The notes under the pieces were generated by a model. That model ran no database searches and had not been told where the DNA came from. It was given only the letters and a program-made list of their open reading frames with translations. From positions 14,979,501 to 15,043,500 of the forward strand of contig NC_084673.1 in assembly GCF_028389875.1 (NCBI RefSeq): a stretch of 64,000 nucleotides of DNA. Direction: 5' to 3'. The first letter of the stretch is position 1. Each line of letters starts with the position of its first letter. Source of the stretch: Rhea pennata. Lineage: Eukaryota; Chordata; Aves; Rheiformes; Rheidae. The position numbers were made by a program, and so were the translations under genes. Of the stretch, positions 22,516-34,289 are shown piece after piece.

Positions 22516-23419
22516 TTATTTGCCGTTCTACAAATGTAAGTCTATATGTGACCATATTGTTCATGGTGTAGGGGATGAAGGCAGAGACCAAATCAAAATG
22601 AATATTTAAGGATTTCCTGGCCCTGGGTCTGCACACGTGCACGTGGGTGCGCTAGATGTGGGGGAATGGCTGTGTTTGAATAGGCGGAAAAAAACGTCGC
22701 CAGTGCGGCCAGGGAAGCAAAGTCGAGGCTGATGGCGCGTGCCGGCGGCAGATGCTCTGTGCAAGGGCTGTCTGCAGCGTAGGCCACTGTGATCCTGCGA
22801 GATGCTGAATGTGCTCGTGCCAGTTGACCAGGCTTTCGGGTAGGTGGGTAGCTTTTAAGTCGCATGGCCTTCATGGAGATACTTGCAGGTTTAGCGTTAA
22901 GTTTGTTTTTTAAAGTGCAGCTGGGTTTGGAGCCAGATTGATCAATGTTTTAAGAGTCCAAGCCCAGAGTTGTAAGGCAGGAGTGCCAGAGCCTAGTATG
23001 TTCGCCCACTCTTTCATCCTCCCTTTCCTTCCCTTCTGTCCAAAAAGTCTCACCCGATTTTATGACACTGCAATGGAAAATAGGAACCCAAGCACGCTTG
23101 GGCATCCTCTAACAACCCATGTAGTACCCAAATGGGTCGCACAGGGCTTTTCATCAGGTCATTTTGCTTCCCTGAGGCAAGCTACCCATGTGGGATAAAA
23201 TACAAATAGCATTAGTGCTAAAAGGAAAAGTACAGAAAAATAAATAGTTGCAATGAGAATTAAAATATCTGCAAATGTGTTTAGTGAGCATCTACCGTCC
23301 TTTTAACGTTTGGAGTGATCTTCCTCTGGAAAAAAAAATAAGGTCAACACACAAACTTCCTCTGCTTCCTGGAATTCTTGCATATTTTCACTATGATAAC
23401 ATGATTTGTGTGTGTGTAA
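22516..23419. other. Noncoding stretch between CpG islands
   Basis: Mostly mixed to AT-rich composition with no gene recognised. A CpG-containing patch lies at 22690-22810. Confidence 0.4.
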
Positions 23420-23700
23420 ATGCAGCGGGAGAGGCGGCCGAAAGCTGGCGGCGAGCCCCCTCCCCCTCGGGCCCGGAGGATGCCTGGAGCATGAGCTCAG
23501 CCGCGGCCGGCCGGCTCCCGCGCCCTGCCACGCGCTTCCCCCGGCAAGTTCGCCCTGACGCTCTGAGGAGACGGTCCGGGGCCCCGTCTCCGACGCGCTC
23601 GCGGGGCCCGCGAGGCAGCTCCGAGAGAAAGGGCTGTTTATTTGCGGAATTACCGAGTTGTTGCCCGGGGAGGGGGTCGGAAATATCTGCGCGGTCCTGG
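23420..23700. other. CpG island (left part of cluster)
   Basis: CpG-dense sequence with CCGCGGCC and GGCCGGCC palindromes near 23500. It drops to AT-rich sequence on both sides. The 188-aa open frame across it has no recognisable domain. Confidence 0.6.
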
Positions 23701-24019
23701 GGTTTTCTTTGGTACGCTCACAAAAATGTGTTTTCTTCTATGTTCGCTTTCTCTGACGGGAACCCAGGTCTTCAAATTACTGCTTCTCCCCCTCCTCCCT
23801 CATGTAGAAATACACTCGGAAAAAAGGTAGCCAACAATTAGCCATTAATTAAAGTCCTTTGCAGGTTTAAAATAAACAGCTGATGAAAGCTTAGGAAGAG
23901 GATCGTGGCACGAAGGCCGCCTGCGTTACACAGTGTGCTTCTGAGGAACAGAATTCAAACGATTTGCATATGGTCACCTAAATATTTAATGTTTCTGCAG
24001 TTCAGGAAAGCAGGTTTAA

Positions 24020-24910
24020 AACCGCGCTGCGCAGGCCGCGCGCGATCTCGCCCGGCCCCGCGGGCAGCAGCCGGGAGCCGCTTCCCCGGCCTGGCCCGGG
24101 CCTCAGCAGCTCGGCGCCGCCGCCCGCTCGGGCTCCGGCTGGTTTCTCTGGGGACGCCGGGGCGAGGGCACCTCCCTTGGGGTTCGCGGGCGCCGGCGGC
24201 TGCCGGAGGCTCCTCCAGCGCCGCGGGGGGCTCCTCCAGCGCCGGCGGCGGGCTGCCCCGCTCCCTGGGCCAGCGCGGCCGGCCGCGCGGGGCTCGCGGG
24301 CCAGCTGCGCGCTCGGCGGCGGGGGAAAGGCCCGAGCGCTCGCTCACAGGAAGCAAAACCGTGAGACGCTTGCAGAAACGCCGGCGCGGAGCAGGCGGCG
24401 AGGCAGCTGGAGGCAGGTGCAGGGCGTACGCCTCAGGTGCCCGTCCGGTTTTAAAGTGGAGGACGGAGGCGCTCCGACGGGGCTTTGCTTGCGGGCCGCG
24501 GTAAAACATTAACCAAACTGAAAAGTTAAATGAAAAGCAGCGGCTCGTCCCGGTGGAGCCGCGGCAGTCCCTGCTCTTGGCGTTCTTCTGGGCTCGTTCG
24601 CTCCTCCGAGCTGCAGGAACAAGCCAGCAGTTCGTAGCCGGCGAGGGGGCGAAACGCGCTCGGGAGCAGGCTCCGGCCTCGCCGCGCTCCTGCAGCCGTC
24701 TGCGCGCCTCTGCCGCGCTGCGGCTCCGTCCCTCCCCGCTCCGCGTCCGGGCCGCTTCGCTGCGGCGCAGGCACCCGGCCCCGTGGCTCGGAGATCGGTC
24801 TCCCACCACAAGCATCCATCCACATAACCAGCATTTTTCGGAGGCTTCGCTCCCCGCGCTCCCTCGGCAGAGCGCAGACCCCAGCGCCCGGGGCCGAGGA
24901 GGCTGCTAGC
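24020..24910. other. CpG island, about 0.9 kb
   Basis: Strong CpG density throughout, with many GCGC and CGCG words. A 16-bp unit, GGCTCCTCCAGCGCCG, is repeated at 24208-24223 and 24229-24244 (period 21 bp). Both strands stay open for 200-290 codons because stops are rare in this composition, and neither translation has a known domain. This is a candidate CpG-island promoter of a gene whose coding exons lie elsewhere, or an orphan island. No TATA box or convincing first exon could be fixed. Confidence 0.65.
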
Positions 24911-25904
24911 CCTGGCAGCTCTCAGTACCGTGCGGAGTCAGGCTTTACTGCCCCAACCCTAGGTGCCCCAGATGCCTGTTGACACCAGTGGGAGTTGCAG
25001 GTGCTTGAAAAACTCTCAGGTGCGTGGATCACTTCATTCATCATTCAGCTGCAGCCCTGTCTGGACAGGAAGACGGTAACCTTTAAAGAGCAACACTTCA
25101 CAACCATTAAGCAATTAATATTTTATGCATTTGTATCACAGTTGGCTCCAAAGCCAACCTTGGCAAGTGTCTGGGGATTTCTCTAGAGAGTCATTTTGTC
25201 TGTTTATACTGCTGTTCTGTTTAAGGTGTTTAAGGGTTGTTTCCCTGATCCTTCTTCATTAGAGGTAATTGAATAGTTGAGAAGCTGGATCATTGTTTGC
25301 CTGAGCCTTGCAGTCAGCAAGTCACAGTAACTGTGCCCAATCACTCACAAGAAATGGGGGCACAGAAAAATAAGTTTATTACGATTTTCTAGCACTCAAA
25401 ACATCTTCCAGGTGCTTTACAGGCTGCCAATTAACTTTTTGCAAACACGTGCAGATCCAGATCTTGCCAAAATGCAGAAAGCATTCCTGTAGCCCCTTGT
25501 GTCCTTCTTCAGTACAACTCCTCTACAGACTCGGGCAACACCATCCTTTGCACAGGCTTCTCGCTTGAGGAATGAATTTTCCCTCTAGTCGCTTCACAAG
25601 GTGGCTGTGTGCAAGCTCGGCTAGTGTGGCCCCTTCCTGGAGGCTTCTTAGGAGCTCCAGGTTCCTGCTACACTAGGGAGTTTGCCTTCACCACCCCCAC
25701 CGAGACAGAGTTTACACTCTGCCTGCGGCAGCTCTGCCACTGAACCCTGCCAATTGTAAAAGATGCCTCCCAAACGTGTATTCCTGGTTTCCAGAGTGAC
25801 TCTGGGGTGCTACCACACCTATCTTTGGAGTGGCTAAAAGTTACCAAGAGGCAATAGGGTCAGGAGGAGTCACATACCCTGGTGATGAGCGTAACACAAA
25901 TTGC
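24911..25904. other. Noncoding stretch, possible L2 trace
   Basis: The segment 'ttttctagcactcaaaacat', then 'ccaggtgctttacagg' at 25383-25426 resembles the 'gcgctttaca' zone of L2/MIR tails but is too diverged to call. Nothing else is recognised. Confidence 0.3.
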
Positions 25905-25985
25905 TAACTGGAGAGTCAGGGACACCGGAATTCTGAGCCCAGAATCCTCGACCTGCAAAGGCAAATCTCATTTACCCCCTGTACA
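25905..25985 (+). mobile_element. Possible MIR-like SINE remnant
   Basis: GAGAGTCAGGGACACCGGAA, then 'ttctgagcccag' resembles the MIR-type segment 'gagtcaggacnnctgggttctattcccag'. The following 'cctgcaaaggcaaatctcat', then 'ttacccc' fits the decayed 'ccttgggcaagtcacttaac' and 'cccc' part. It is highly diverged. Confidence 0.4.
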
Positions 25986-27519
25986 GAAAATAGGCAGGTG
26001 AATTGCTGTTTGGCTGTCCTTGTGCCGATGGGACATACCATGCCTCACCTCCCTCATAGGCATCACACCTGGAGTTGCACCTACCTGCTTCCCCTTGCTT
26101 CATGCTGTATGGGCAGTCCCAGCTTTGGGTGGAGGAGCCAGAGAATTGCTTGGCCAAGTTGTATGGACCGAGTCAGAATGGCTGTCAGACAGGGATCAAT
26201 TATTTTAGCACTAAACGGGCAATTGATCATATATCGATCTTCAGCTTTACGGAAAGAAATGCGATAGCTAGAACTTGTACTCACAGTGTTTGTATCACAG
26301 CATAGCTGGCATCATCTCTGTACCACAGATGAGCCCCAACTGCGAAAACCGCTCTCGTCTCCACGCCATGAGATTTCATTGCCATTGACTTCAATTCAGC
26401 TTGACTTGAAAATACTTCTCCATAACCCTTACAGAAATCTTGATAGGTGTTCCTAGTGACATCCTAGAAAAGGCCTTTGACATAGTGTGAGTTCCTGGTG
26501 AGTTTTGAATGCAGAATTGCTTTCATCCTAGGACTGTTGTCTCCTCAAAGGCTTCAGGATCACTGTGCCAGAAGTTGTGTTAGGACCTGTGACAGGTATC
26601 CAGAGGGCAATGCTGCTGTAACAGAATGGCACAACTGCTGCGTACAGGAAAGAGAACACGACAGTTTGGCTAGCAGGCGAGGGTTAGGGTCACCTGTGCT
26701 ATAAGTATTTCAAATTCATTCAATTGCACAATGTTAATTAGTGGTAATTCTTTTCTTTTTCTTTTTCTTTTTTTTTTTTTTCCTAGAATAGTTATAGCAA
26801 TTCTTCCCTATCCAATAAGGGAAGAATGCCACCAGCTTGAAAAGTGATTACTAAGGATTGATTAAGGAATATTTGTTTAACTCAGAAAAAAAAATAAGTA
26901 TTACATGCTAATACGTCAGTATCATTATGTGTTAATACAGTATTATATGTTAATACATCCCTGCTAACACAGAATGGCTTTTTGTTGTTCCCCTCTGTCC
27001 GGAACGTGAGCAATTTATAGGCTGCTGCTGCGTCTCGTTAGTAGATCAGATCCCTAAATTGAAGCAGTAGAGACTTGTGATTTTAAGCCCAAAATTTCCA
27101 AGCTCTATCTTTGAAAAATGCTTGACAAAAGACTCAAGGCGTGAAGTAGTATGATATTTAAATGCTAGAGTTGGATGCAGATGGAAAATAAAAGGAGTGA
27201 TCTTAAGCAGTCGCAGGGCTGTCTATTAGATCAGCTTCACAACACGGGGTGAAAGTAAACTGCATTCAACATAGATATGTGGGAAGAACTTGGCCTCATA
27301 GAGCTCCCTCTTTGGTACTAGCCAAGATAAAAATACATCAGGATTACTAGCATCTAGGAAACTAGCATATGGTGCTGCCGCATAGTGTAATACTAATATA
27401 TTTTAGAAAACCATTATTTTTCTCTTTTCGTGCAGTTCCTCATTAATCTAGATGCCATTCATTCTGTGCCTGGATTTCTCCCGCATTTTTTCCCATGAAA
27501 AGAGAGGATATGCTTGAAT
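25986..27519. other. Noncoding stretch
   Basis: A pyrimidine-rich tract lies at 26750-26785. The short TAATACATnn-type repeats at 26900-26960 ('tattacatgctaatacgtca', then 'tgtgttaatacagtattata') look like local slippage. The overlapping open frames at 25998-26305 are not supported as genes. Confidence 0.4.
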
Positions 27520-27700
27520 TAATTTAATTGCTAAATGTTTTGTTCAAATAGCTGTGGCAGAAATAACTTTTAGTAGCCAGATTAAATAGCCCCCTTCACT
27601 GCAGCCGTTAACGCTTATTGTTGCTGGCAGACCCTCTGCATTGATTCAGGACTGTACTGCTATTAGCGCTGAAGTGGCTTGGGAAGTTGCAGTGCTTCCT
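27520..27700. promoter_or_regulatory. Conserved-looking AT-rich block (candidate CNE)
   Basis: This is complex, repeat-free DNA with clustered TTAATT, ATTTAA and GATTAAA cores and the inverted-looking pair TTAACGCTTA and TATTAGCGCT. The texture is that of deeply conserved noncoding elements near developmental genes. That judgement is from composition only, and conservation was not tested. Confidence 0.25.
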
Positions 27701-27837
27701 TTTCTCTCGTACGCTCTCTTTATTTTTTCTGCAAGAGCAAGAAGATTTCGTTTTCAGACTTCTTAGGAAAGGCCAGAGTGCTCAAAAGGAATTTGGAGAT
27801 CCATTTCCAAGCTAGCTGAAAATCGTCCTTGGGCAGG

Positions 27838-27912
27838 CCTGATCCTCCAGCGGTGTAAGTCAGCATGATTCCACTGATGTCAGTGGGACTGTGCTTATTT
27901 CACATTAACTAA
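27838..27912. mobile_element. Palindromic MITE remnant
   Basis: 'gcctgatcctccagcggtgt', then 'aagtcagcatgattccactg' and 'atgtcagtggga' matches the sauropsid palindrome arm 'gatcctncagcnggtgtaaa', then 'tcagcatagctccattgact', 'tcaatgga'. Only this arm plus the centre is visible. Confidence 0.55.
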
Positions 27913-30049
27913 AAAGCCAGGCAGCCTGCACTATGGTTAGAAACCACCCAGTTTTTCCGTCCCTTCCATGGCACAAGTCAACTTTCCTCAATTTAATATG
28001 TAAGCTGACGCTGCTCCAGAAGCAGCAGGTGCCCGCAAGCCAAGCAGAGCTGGGTGATCCCCATCGCCGCTCTAGCATGGGAAATGCCTTGTCTCCAGCT
28101 CCGCTTGTGCTGGCAGGAGCAAGGGAGAGAGGCCAGTTCTCACCTAACTGCGGTCCAGCCCGGAGGGCCTGTTCCTCACGCAGGCTTTCCCTACCAAAGT
28201 GAGACTCCAGCAGGCCACGGGGAGGAGGGAGAAGAGGGTCTCTGTGCACTCTCCCACAACCCATGCCCTTTCCACTGCTCCCCAAGTTAACCTCTTCCGC
28301 ACTGTACAGAAACACGTGAGAGTGAAGGGATGAGACACAAAAGAAAATGCAAACTCTGTTAATTTGGTCGTTTTTGCCAGTACTGTCAGCCCTGAAGGTC
28401 TTGTATTTTAGTAAACACAACTCATTTTGACGTGCAAGTGACTTGAGAAAGTGATGGTAAAACAGAGATTTCCTTTTTTGGAGAAAGAAAAATGAAAAAT
28501 ATGGTCTGAATGCTAAGACTGGGATGTGCCAAGGAGAGCATGCAGCAGGATCATCCATACCTTCATCACGTCCCGCAGCTGCCACTGGGGTGCCCACAAG
28601 CCGCTGGTAACCAGCCCGTAACAGCAGGTAAGGGGACTCTCCTGCTGGTGTGCAACGTGCCGGCAGGTCAACGTGGGGCTGAGCTGGCACACCACGACAT
28701 GCCGCGCCCGGGCGCCCGCCAAGCAGCAGGTCCACTCCGGCGCGTGTCCCTGGCAAGGGAAGCCGGCGGGTGGCAGCTGGGATTAGAGGGACAGACAAGG
28801 AGCAAGACTGTGGAGCACGAGGCCAAACAAGCCAAGGGAAAATGCTGTTCAGGAGCGGGGCCAGACAACAGTAGTGACCTGGCGTGGCAGAGGCTGAGAG
28901 GACACAAATGCCTGAACTCCCACCAGCTCAGAGTGGACAGAAAAGAGAATTCAAATGTTTAAAACTACACACAAGTGCTGGCAATCCAAACACAACTCTT
29001 GGCCCTGATGAGCAGCAAGTTACTATCCCTGCTATCCTTTTGCACTTGCATTACATAACTTGCTCGTGACAGATCTGTACCTAAAAGTAGTTAAATTCCA
29101 AGCTGTTCCTTGGGCTACAGAAGTCCCAGAAGTCTGAGGCTGTAACTGGCACACAATTTGAAGATGCTCTGTGAAATCTTTTGAGTATTTTCCTCTGTGA
29201 AGAGAATGCAATTTCTCAGGACAGTGCTTTCTTATTAATTGCAACAACAAAATGTAAGATTCTGGAAGGGTGCCATAGTTGTGCAAGTTGTGCTGATACT
29301 GTATTGGGCATCCAAATATCAGTTGGAAGGTGGTATACATTCCTGCACTGAGGGGATATACAGCTTTGGTTTTTGGCTCAAGAAATCTGACACTAGCAGA
29401 GATGACACACTTTTTTATACAAGGCTGCAGCCTCTAGCAAATGGATGCATACTCGTATGACAGAATGTGTGCAGTAGCCCTAGGAAACCAAGATTTGAAA
29501 TCAATAATTTCTAGTAAATCACAAACTGACATTGGCAAGATCTTAGCCTGGCTGACTATCTGTGTCACTGCAGATACTCTCCTTTAATAAACAGAACATA
29601 CGATGTTTTATGCATCGGTTCTGCATTTTCTTGGCAACTGCATGAAGTACCATTTCTGTGCTTAATCCAAGGGATCTCTGACAAAAGGAAATGGGTAACA
29701 TTTGTTTCTGTGGGTTTTAGAGTCTTAAATCTCAGGGCCAATTCTGCCATGAGGTAGTTTATGAATATTCATGTAAATTGTTTTGAGTTGAAGAATATGT
29801 AACTTTGCCATGTATCTGGCATGGAAAAGAATAGTTTGACATTCATGAAATAGGGAATGCTTTAAAAAGTAATGTCAACTCTAGTAAAAAGAGGACCATT
29901 ATAGGAATGATAGGAAAATAAGAAGAAAAAGTACACATTTCCTGAAGGAAGAAAAATGATGTAATCCTGTCTTATGAAAGCAATAAATGTAGAACAAATA
30001 CTGCAGATTTTAGATACTTGAAGCAATTTGGACTCTCTTGTACTGGGTA
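27913..30049. other. Noncoding stretch
   Basis: The long minus frame at 27905-28798 and plus frame at 28510-28962 overlap on opposite strands and contain no known domain. They sit in moderately GC-rich, stop-poor DNA. No repeat family is recognised. Confidence 0.4.
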
Positions 30050-30112
30050 TGGGCCAGAATCTGTTGCCTTCCTTTGACTTCTGTAGGAGTCAAATCAGGT
30101 TCATACGTCCCT
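30050..30112. mobile_element. Palindromic MITE remnant
   Basis: 'gggccagaatctgttgcctt', then 'cctttgacttctgtagga' and 'gtcaaatcagg' keeps the 'gggccagattctg' end and the 'ttgacttcaatggga' core of the family. Confidence 0.5.
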
Positions 30113-31259
30113 GATCATTTCGTGTGGATATGAACTGTAGGATCTAGCAATGAGAAAATAGTGAAGCTAGAATTACCGCTAAGTCTTTTTTACATTATTA
30201 TGTCTTTTGAGCGATGCCTTACTTGTAGTCGGGTAGGTACAGGCTCCACGGAGCATCCCATTGCACAGGCCTATCGCCAGCTCGGAAACCTGGCAAATGG
30301 CAGCTGGCACTGTTTGCTCCTGCTCCGAGACCCCTTCCGTGGGCTGGAAGCTGCTCTTCTGCCCATTTGGCAGACGTAGCTCTACAGCAACAGACAAATG
30401 TGAGAATGTAACACCAGGAGAAACGGCAGCTCCTAGGTACAGACAGACATGGCAAACATGGGCGTATTTAAATAATGCCTGTGCATTTGCATGTACATTT
30501 TCAGCTGAGCGTATCACGGCTTTTATCTTTCCTTGTAACTGCGGCTCCAGGTGAAATACGCAGCGGTCTCAACGCTGCCGTCGCGCTCCCCCAGCCAAAG
30601 AGCCCACGTAGCACAGGCCAGCAGGCGAGCTGTGCTCTGTGCACGCACAGCAGCACCCGCAGAGGGACCGAACGTCATAAATCAGGAGAGAAAACGTTTT
30701 GTGCACAAGTCAGACCTGGAGAAATGCCGTTAATTAGCAAATGTTTCTAGTGTATTGTTGTTGCTAACAACACAGCTTTTAAATGTGATGCTACTGTTCA
30801 CTTGTATTATCTTCTATAGTTTTAATGGCAAATCTTATTAGTGGCAAGATTAGAATTGAGATGGCAGTAAGTCCTCTACAAAGACAGGTAAACCCTTTAA
30901 TCGTAATTCTGCCTTTCTATAGAATATTTCAGCTTTGAAAAAGATACGTAAGGGATTTGATATTCTTTCCACACTGCTTCTTGAGCACAGTCCTCGTGGT
31001 GATCTGCACTCAGAGCTTTCCATAATTTTGTATGGCCTCGCTGCAAGTAGGGGCAGAGAGAGGTAAAATGTTGCAGGGCTAAGTCCTGCAGGACAGATTT
31101 CACTCAAGTAAAATTGAAATGCCTGGATGAGATAACAGGATTTGGTTTACACTGAAAGATTTTGAGTGGTGGTCTCGAGTTTGGGATTTCAGTGGGGCTG
31201 GGATTTCGCCTTGTAAGGCAAGCAAGGCGTGATCATAGCAGTGCTGATGCTGCAGATGG
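30113..31259. other. Noncoding stretch
   Basis: Overlapping short open frames at 30161-30750 lie on both strands and have no recognisable domain. A small CpG-containing patch lies near 30540-30680. Confidence 0.4.
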
Positions 31260-31350
31260 ATCTGTGTGCTTACCTAAGCACTCAAGTCCCTTCAGTTTCT
31301 GAGAGAGTCATACATAATGTTAAGCATGGGCTTAAGTGTATTTCTGAGCT
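31260..31350. mobile_element. Palindromic MITE remnant
   Basis: 'gtgtgcttacctaagcactc' on the left and 'tgttaagcatgggcttaagt' on the right, around a diverged centre, match the two 'gcttaaagttaagcatgtgc' arms of the same family as the 20.46 kb copy. Confidence 0.5.
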
Positions 31351-32329
31351 ATGCAAATAATCAATTTTTGTATTTAAAATACAAGTTCAAAGTAGATCCA
31401 TTTGGAACAAGCATTTGGCAGCCAAGCAGTCATTAACAACCTGAATTTAACAAGTACTTCAGAAGAAGTTACACACTTTATGCTATGCACTTTTTTAATG
31501 AAAATATGAAGAAATTACTAATAGTGCCATTATCTCTTTTAACTCCTAAGCATAGTATCCTGGTTAGATCTGTGACTGTTTTTCTGCACAGGAGATAAGA
31601 TTGGCATTCACTTTGATTTATGTAATTCCTTAAATCAGTTCCTGCACCCATTGAAATGTTAGCAGGTCAGTTCATCCTTTGATGATTTTACCTATGCCAC
31701 TCTTCCATGGACATTCATGTAAATAATGACCTACTGAAGGAAGGCCTGACTTGATCAACGGTCTTCTTATTTCATGTCCAAATCAATGAAGGCCATTCTG
31801 AAACCCTTTAACTGCTCGCAAATAAAAGCTCTTTCCTTGAAGCTTCCTATTTTTCTAAAGGCAATGTTTCTTTAAAAAATTAGAATCAATACATTAACAA
31901 TTATATGTGCTTTTTTACGTGACTTATAAAATTACTTAATGCAGCAAGCATTACTGAGGAAATAAAAATTGTTTATTGATGTGATTTATCTGTTTTTCAC
32001 ATATTTTGCATATACTTTTGTAGGGAAAAAAAAAGGACACCCAATTAAGCACATTCAGAAATGACCTTAGGAGATGCTTTTTTTACTCAACAAAACATGT
32101 TACTGATGCTAATGGTATAATGGGTTTCAGAGATGGATTGAAATTTTGTATGCATTAGAAATCTCATCCCCAGTACATTGAAGTATACTATGAATGAAAG
32201 ACACATGGAGTATGAGCCCTCCAGGCTCTGAGCATCCGCCAAGTGCTAATTGTCCAGGCTTAGGGAGAAACTTCTGAGCTCTAAACTTGCACCACCAAGT
32301 GCAATTTATCCTGCAGTTGTTCAGTAAAG
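31351..32329. promoter_or_regulatory. AT-rich stretch with conserved-looking core (candidate CNE)
   Basis: No gene is seen. The core at 31880-32110 is repeat-poor and contains a FOX-type TGTTTATT at 31970-31977, an incomplete octamer-like TTTTGCAT near 32005-32012 and several TTAAT homeodomain cores. Function is only inferred from texture. Confidence 0.2.
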
Positions 32330-32450
32330 GTTTCTTCTTATCTTCTGAAGCATCACCTACTGCCAGTTATCAGAGACAAGATACCGCATTAGGTGGATCA
32401 CTGCTCTGATCTAGCAGAGGAAATGCAATACTGACTGGTCACATCAAAGG
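32330..32450 (+). mobile_element. CR1 LINE 3' end, sense
   Basis: 'cttctgaagcatcacctact', then 'cagagacaagataccgcatt' and 'aggtggatcactgctctgat' follows the CR1 3' UTR consensus 'ttctgaagcatctggnactg', then 'cagagacaggatactggact', 'agatggaccattggtctga'. About 25% diverged by eye, and 5'-truncated. Confidence 0.7.
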
Positions 32451-32639
32451 TTCACCTCACCCAATATCAGTGTCCAAATGGGGCCTCTACTAGCCACTTA
32501 GGAAAGTCCATACTTTGTACACAGGGCATGGACAGAGTCCTGCCCCACAGCAGCTGCCAGCTCTGGCATGGAGCTGCTCAGAAGCTACAGCAGCAGAGGT
32601 GGCACCCAGGCTTTCTTGTTAAATAGTTGCTGGTGAATC

Positions 32640-32790
32640 TGCCTTCCGTGAGTGCTTTGAATCTCTTTTGAACCCATTAATTCTAAAATGTCCACCTATA
32701 GTAATGATCTCTCTGTTTTACTTAGATGGGCTGACTAGATGCACCTTTGATCTGATGCAGAACGGGAGTTCTTACATTCTTATTCGTATT
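32640..32790 (+). mobile_element. Second CR1 LINE 3' end, sense
   Basis: 'gatgggctgactagatgcac', then 'ctttgatctgatgcagaacg' and 'ggagttcttacattctta' matches another CR1 3' terminus, 'gatgggctagactagatgca', then 'cctttgatctgatgcagaag', 'ggagttcttatgttctta'. The left boundary is uncertain. It lies 200 bp from the previous copy in the same orientation and belongs to a visibly different variant. Confidence 0.7.
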
Positions 32791-34269
32791 ACGCTGACGT
32801 GCTATAATGCCACAGTTTCCTTTATTCCTTGAAAAATCCTTGAAATTGGCTTTGTGTGTTTTTTCTTTAATTTGCTATCAGAGGAACACATTAATCTTTT
32901 TTATACTCTTCCTTCTTTATGACCCTGTTTATGTTCGGCCTAACAGCACCTTTGCTCTGGGATGGAGTTACCCACATTTTACTTAACACATGCTTAGCAC
33001 AATTTCACATGCTAAGGCCTTGCATTTTGGCTAAAGTAAGGACAAGCTCTTATTTTAACTTAGGAAGAGTCATGTATATCTGTTGCAGTTCATATGATTT
33101 CACTCCCCGGAAGCTTTGCTTTCAATTTGAGCTCCCAAAGAACAGATACACTGCAAGTGTATTTCAGTCAAAGTCATTGAGTTTTACCCAATTTGGGGTC
33201 AACAACATGGAAGTACCAAGCATCATGTGATTTCCATCCGTCTGGTCACTGAGATATTTGTGAATCCTTTAGTGAATCTCTGTCCTGCTCAGGTGCTGCT
33301 TCCTTTCAATTGCCTGCCAGGACTTTTGCTGTCCTCACTAACTGCAGGGCCAGCCAGAGGCCAGCTGGGAATCGGAGGTGGCTCTCCCGGGAGCACACAG
33401 CCCTGGCATTAAGGTTACCTCAACTCTCAGCGTTTAGTGTGCTTAGTTCACGCCAGCCTGAAGGATGCGAATCTTTTCTCTAGCCCTCGGCCACCTCGCA
33501 GTGACAATGCCTCTTGCTCACACAGCTCCTCAGCACTGTCCCTAGGTGCGTGACCCATTCACTTGGTGACCATAGTAGTGGGCTTTTAGTGTAATATTGC
33601 AGTTTTACAGTTCTCTTTAAAAACCGGCTAAGAGGATGCCACTTAAACTGTGGCATACAGGACCAGGGTTGGTTCTGTTTGGTTATTTCAAAAAGGATAT
33701 CGTTCAATGCACTGCTTTCATCAGTTTGCTATTTTTTTATAGAGAGAGAGATATAGTTCTAACTTCTGCTCTCGCAGACTCCAGCTTTGAGTCAGACATC
33801 TCAGGCAGAGAGGTGGGACCCCATGCCCAGGCGCACGCCTTCAGCTGCGGGCTGCAGACCCTGCCCGTGGGGCAGCCCCGGGGCCTCCGTGCAGCCCTGC
33901 CCGCAGGTGCAGCTTAGCCCCCGCGCCGGGGACACACGTCCCCACTGAGCTCGCTCGCTTTACGTGGCTCCTGTTCAGCACAGGAGCTGTTTCAGATCCC
34001 TTGCCGATGCCCCAGTGCTGTGCTTGTGCCTTGGGACCTACGGCAGGGCTCTTGATCGCACCTGGGCGGCCCGGCAAGCCGAGACATCGGGAGTTGCTGC
34101 GCCTCCCTGGGGGCACCGAAATCCTTCAGGAGATCTGCCCCCGGAGTCTGCCAAACTCAGGTGCGCACACCCACGTGGTTTATTGGGTTTGTGCATCTTT
34201 CGTCGATATACAAAATCTAACCGAACACTGAAGTAATTTTAAAAGCTATATAAGGCAAAAAATCACGTG
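32791..34269. other. Noncoding stretch
   Basis: Nothing is recognised. A GC-rich patch at 33800-34130 carries stop-poor overlapping frames on both strands without domains. Confidence 0.4.
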
Positions 34270-34289
34270 CACACACACACACACACACA
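34270..34289. repeat. (CA)10 microsatellite
   Basis: Ten CA units without interruption. Confidence 0.95.

Noticed and set aside
23905-24815. Open frames of 199 and 286 codons in the 24 kb island
   Set aside because: They overlap on opposite strands in stop-poor CpG-rich DNA, with no recognisable protein signature.
26681-26690. GGTTAGGG telomere-like motif
   Set aside because: Only about one and a half TTAGGG units, with no array. A chance occurrence.
27905-28798. 297-codon minus-strand frame and 150-codon plus-strand frame
   Set aside because: They overlap on opposite strands with no domain or repeat-protein similarity. They are compatible with chance in moderately GC-rich DNA.
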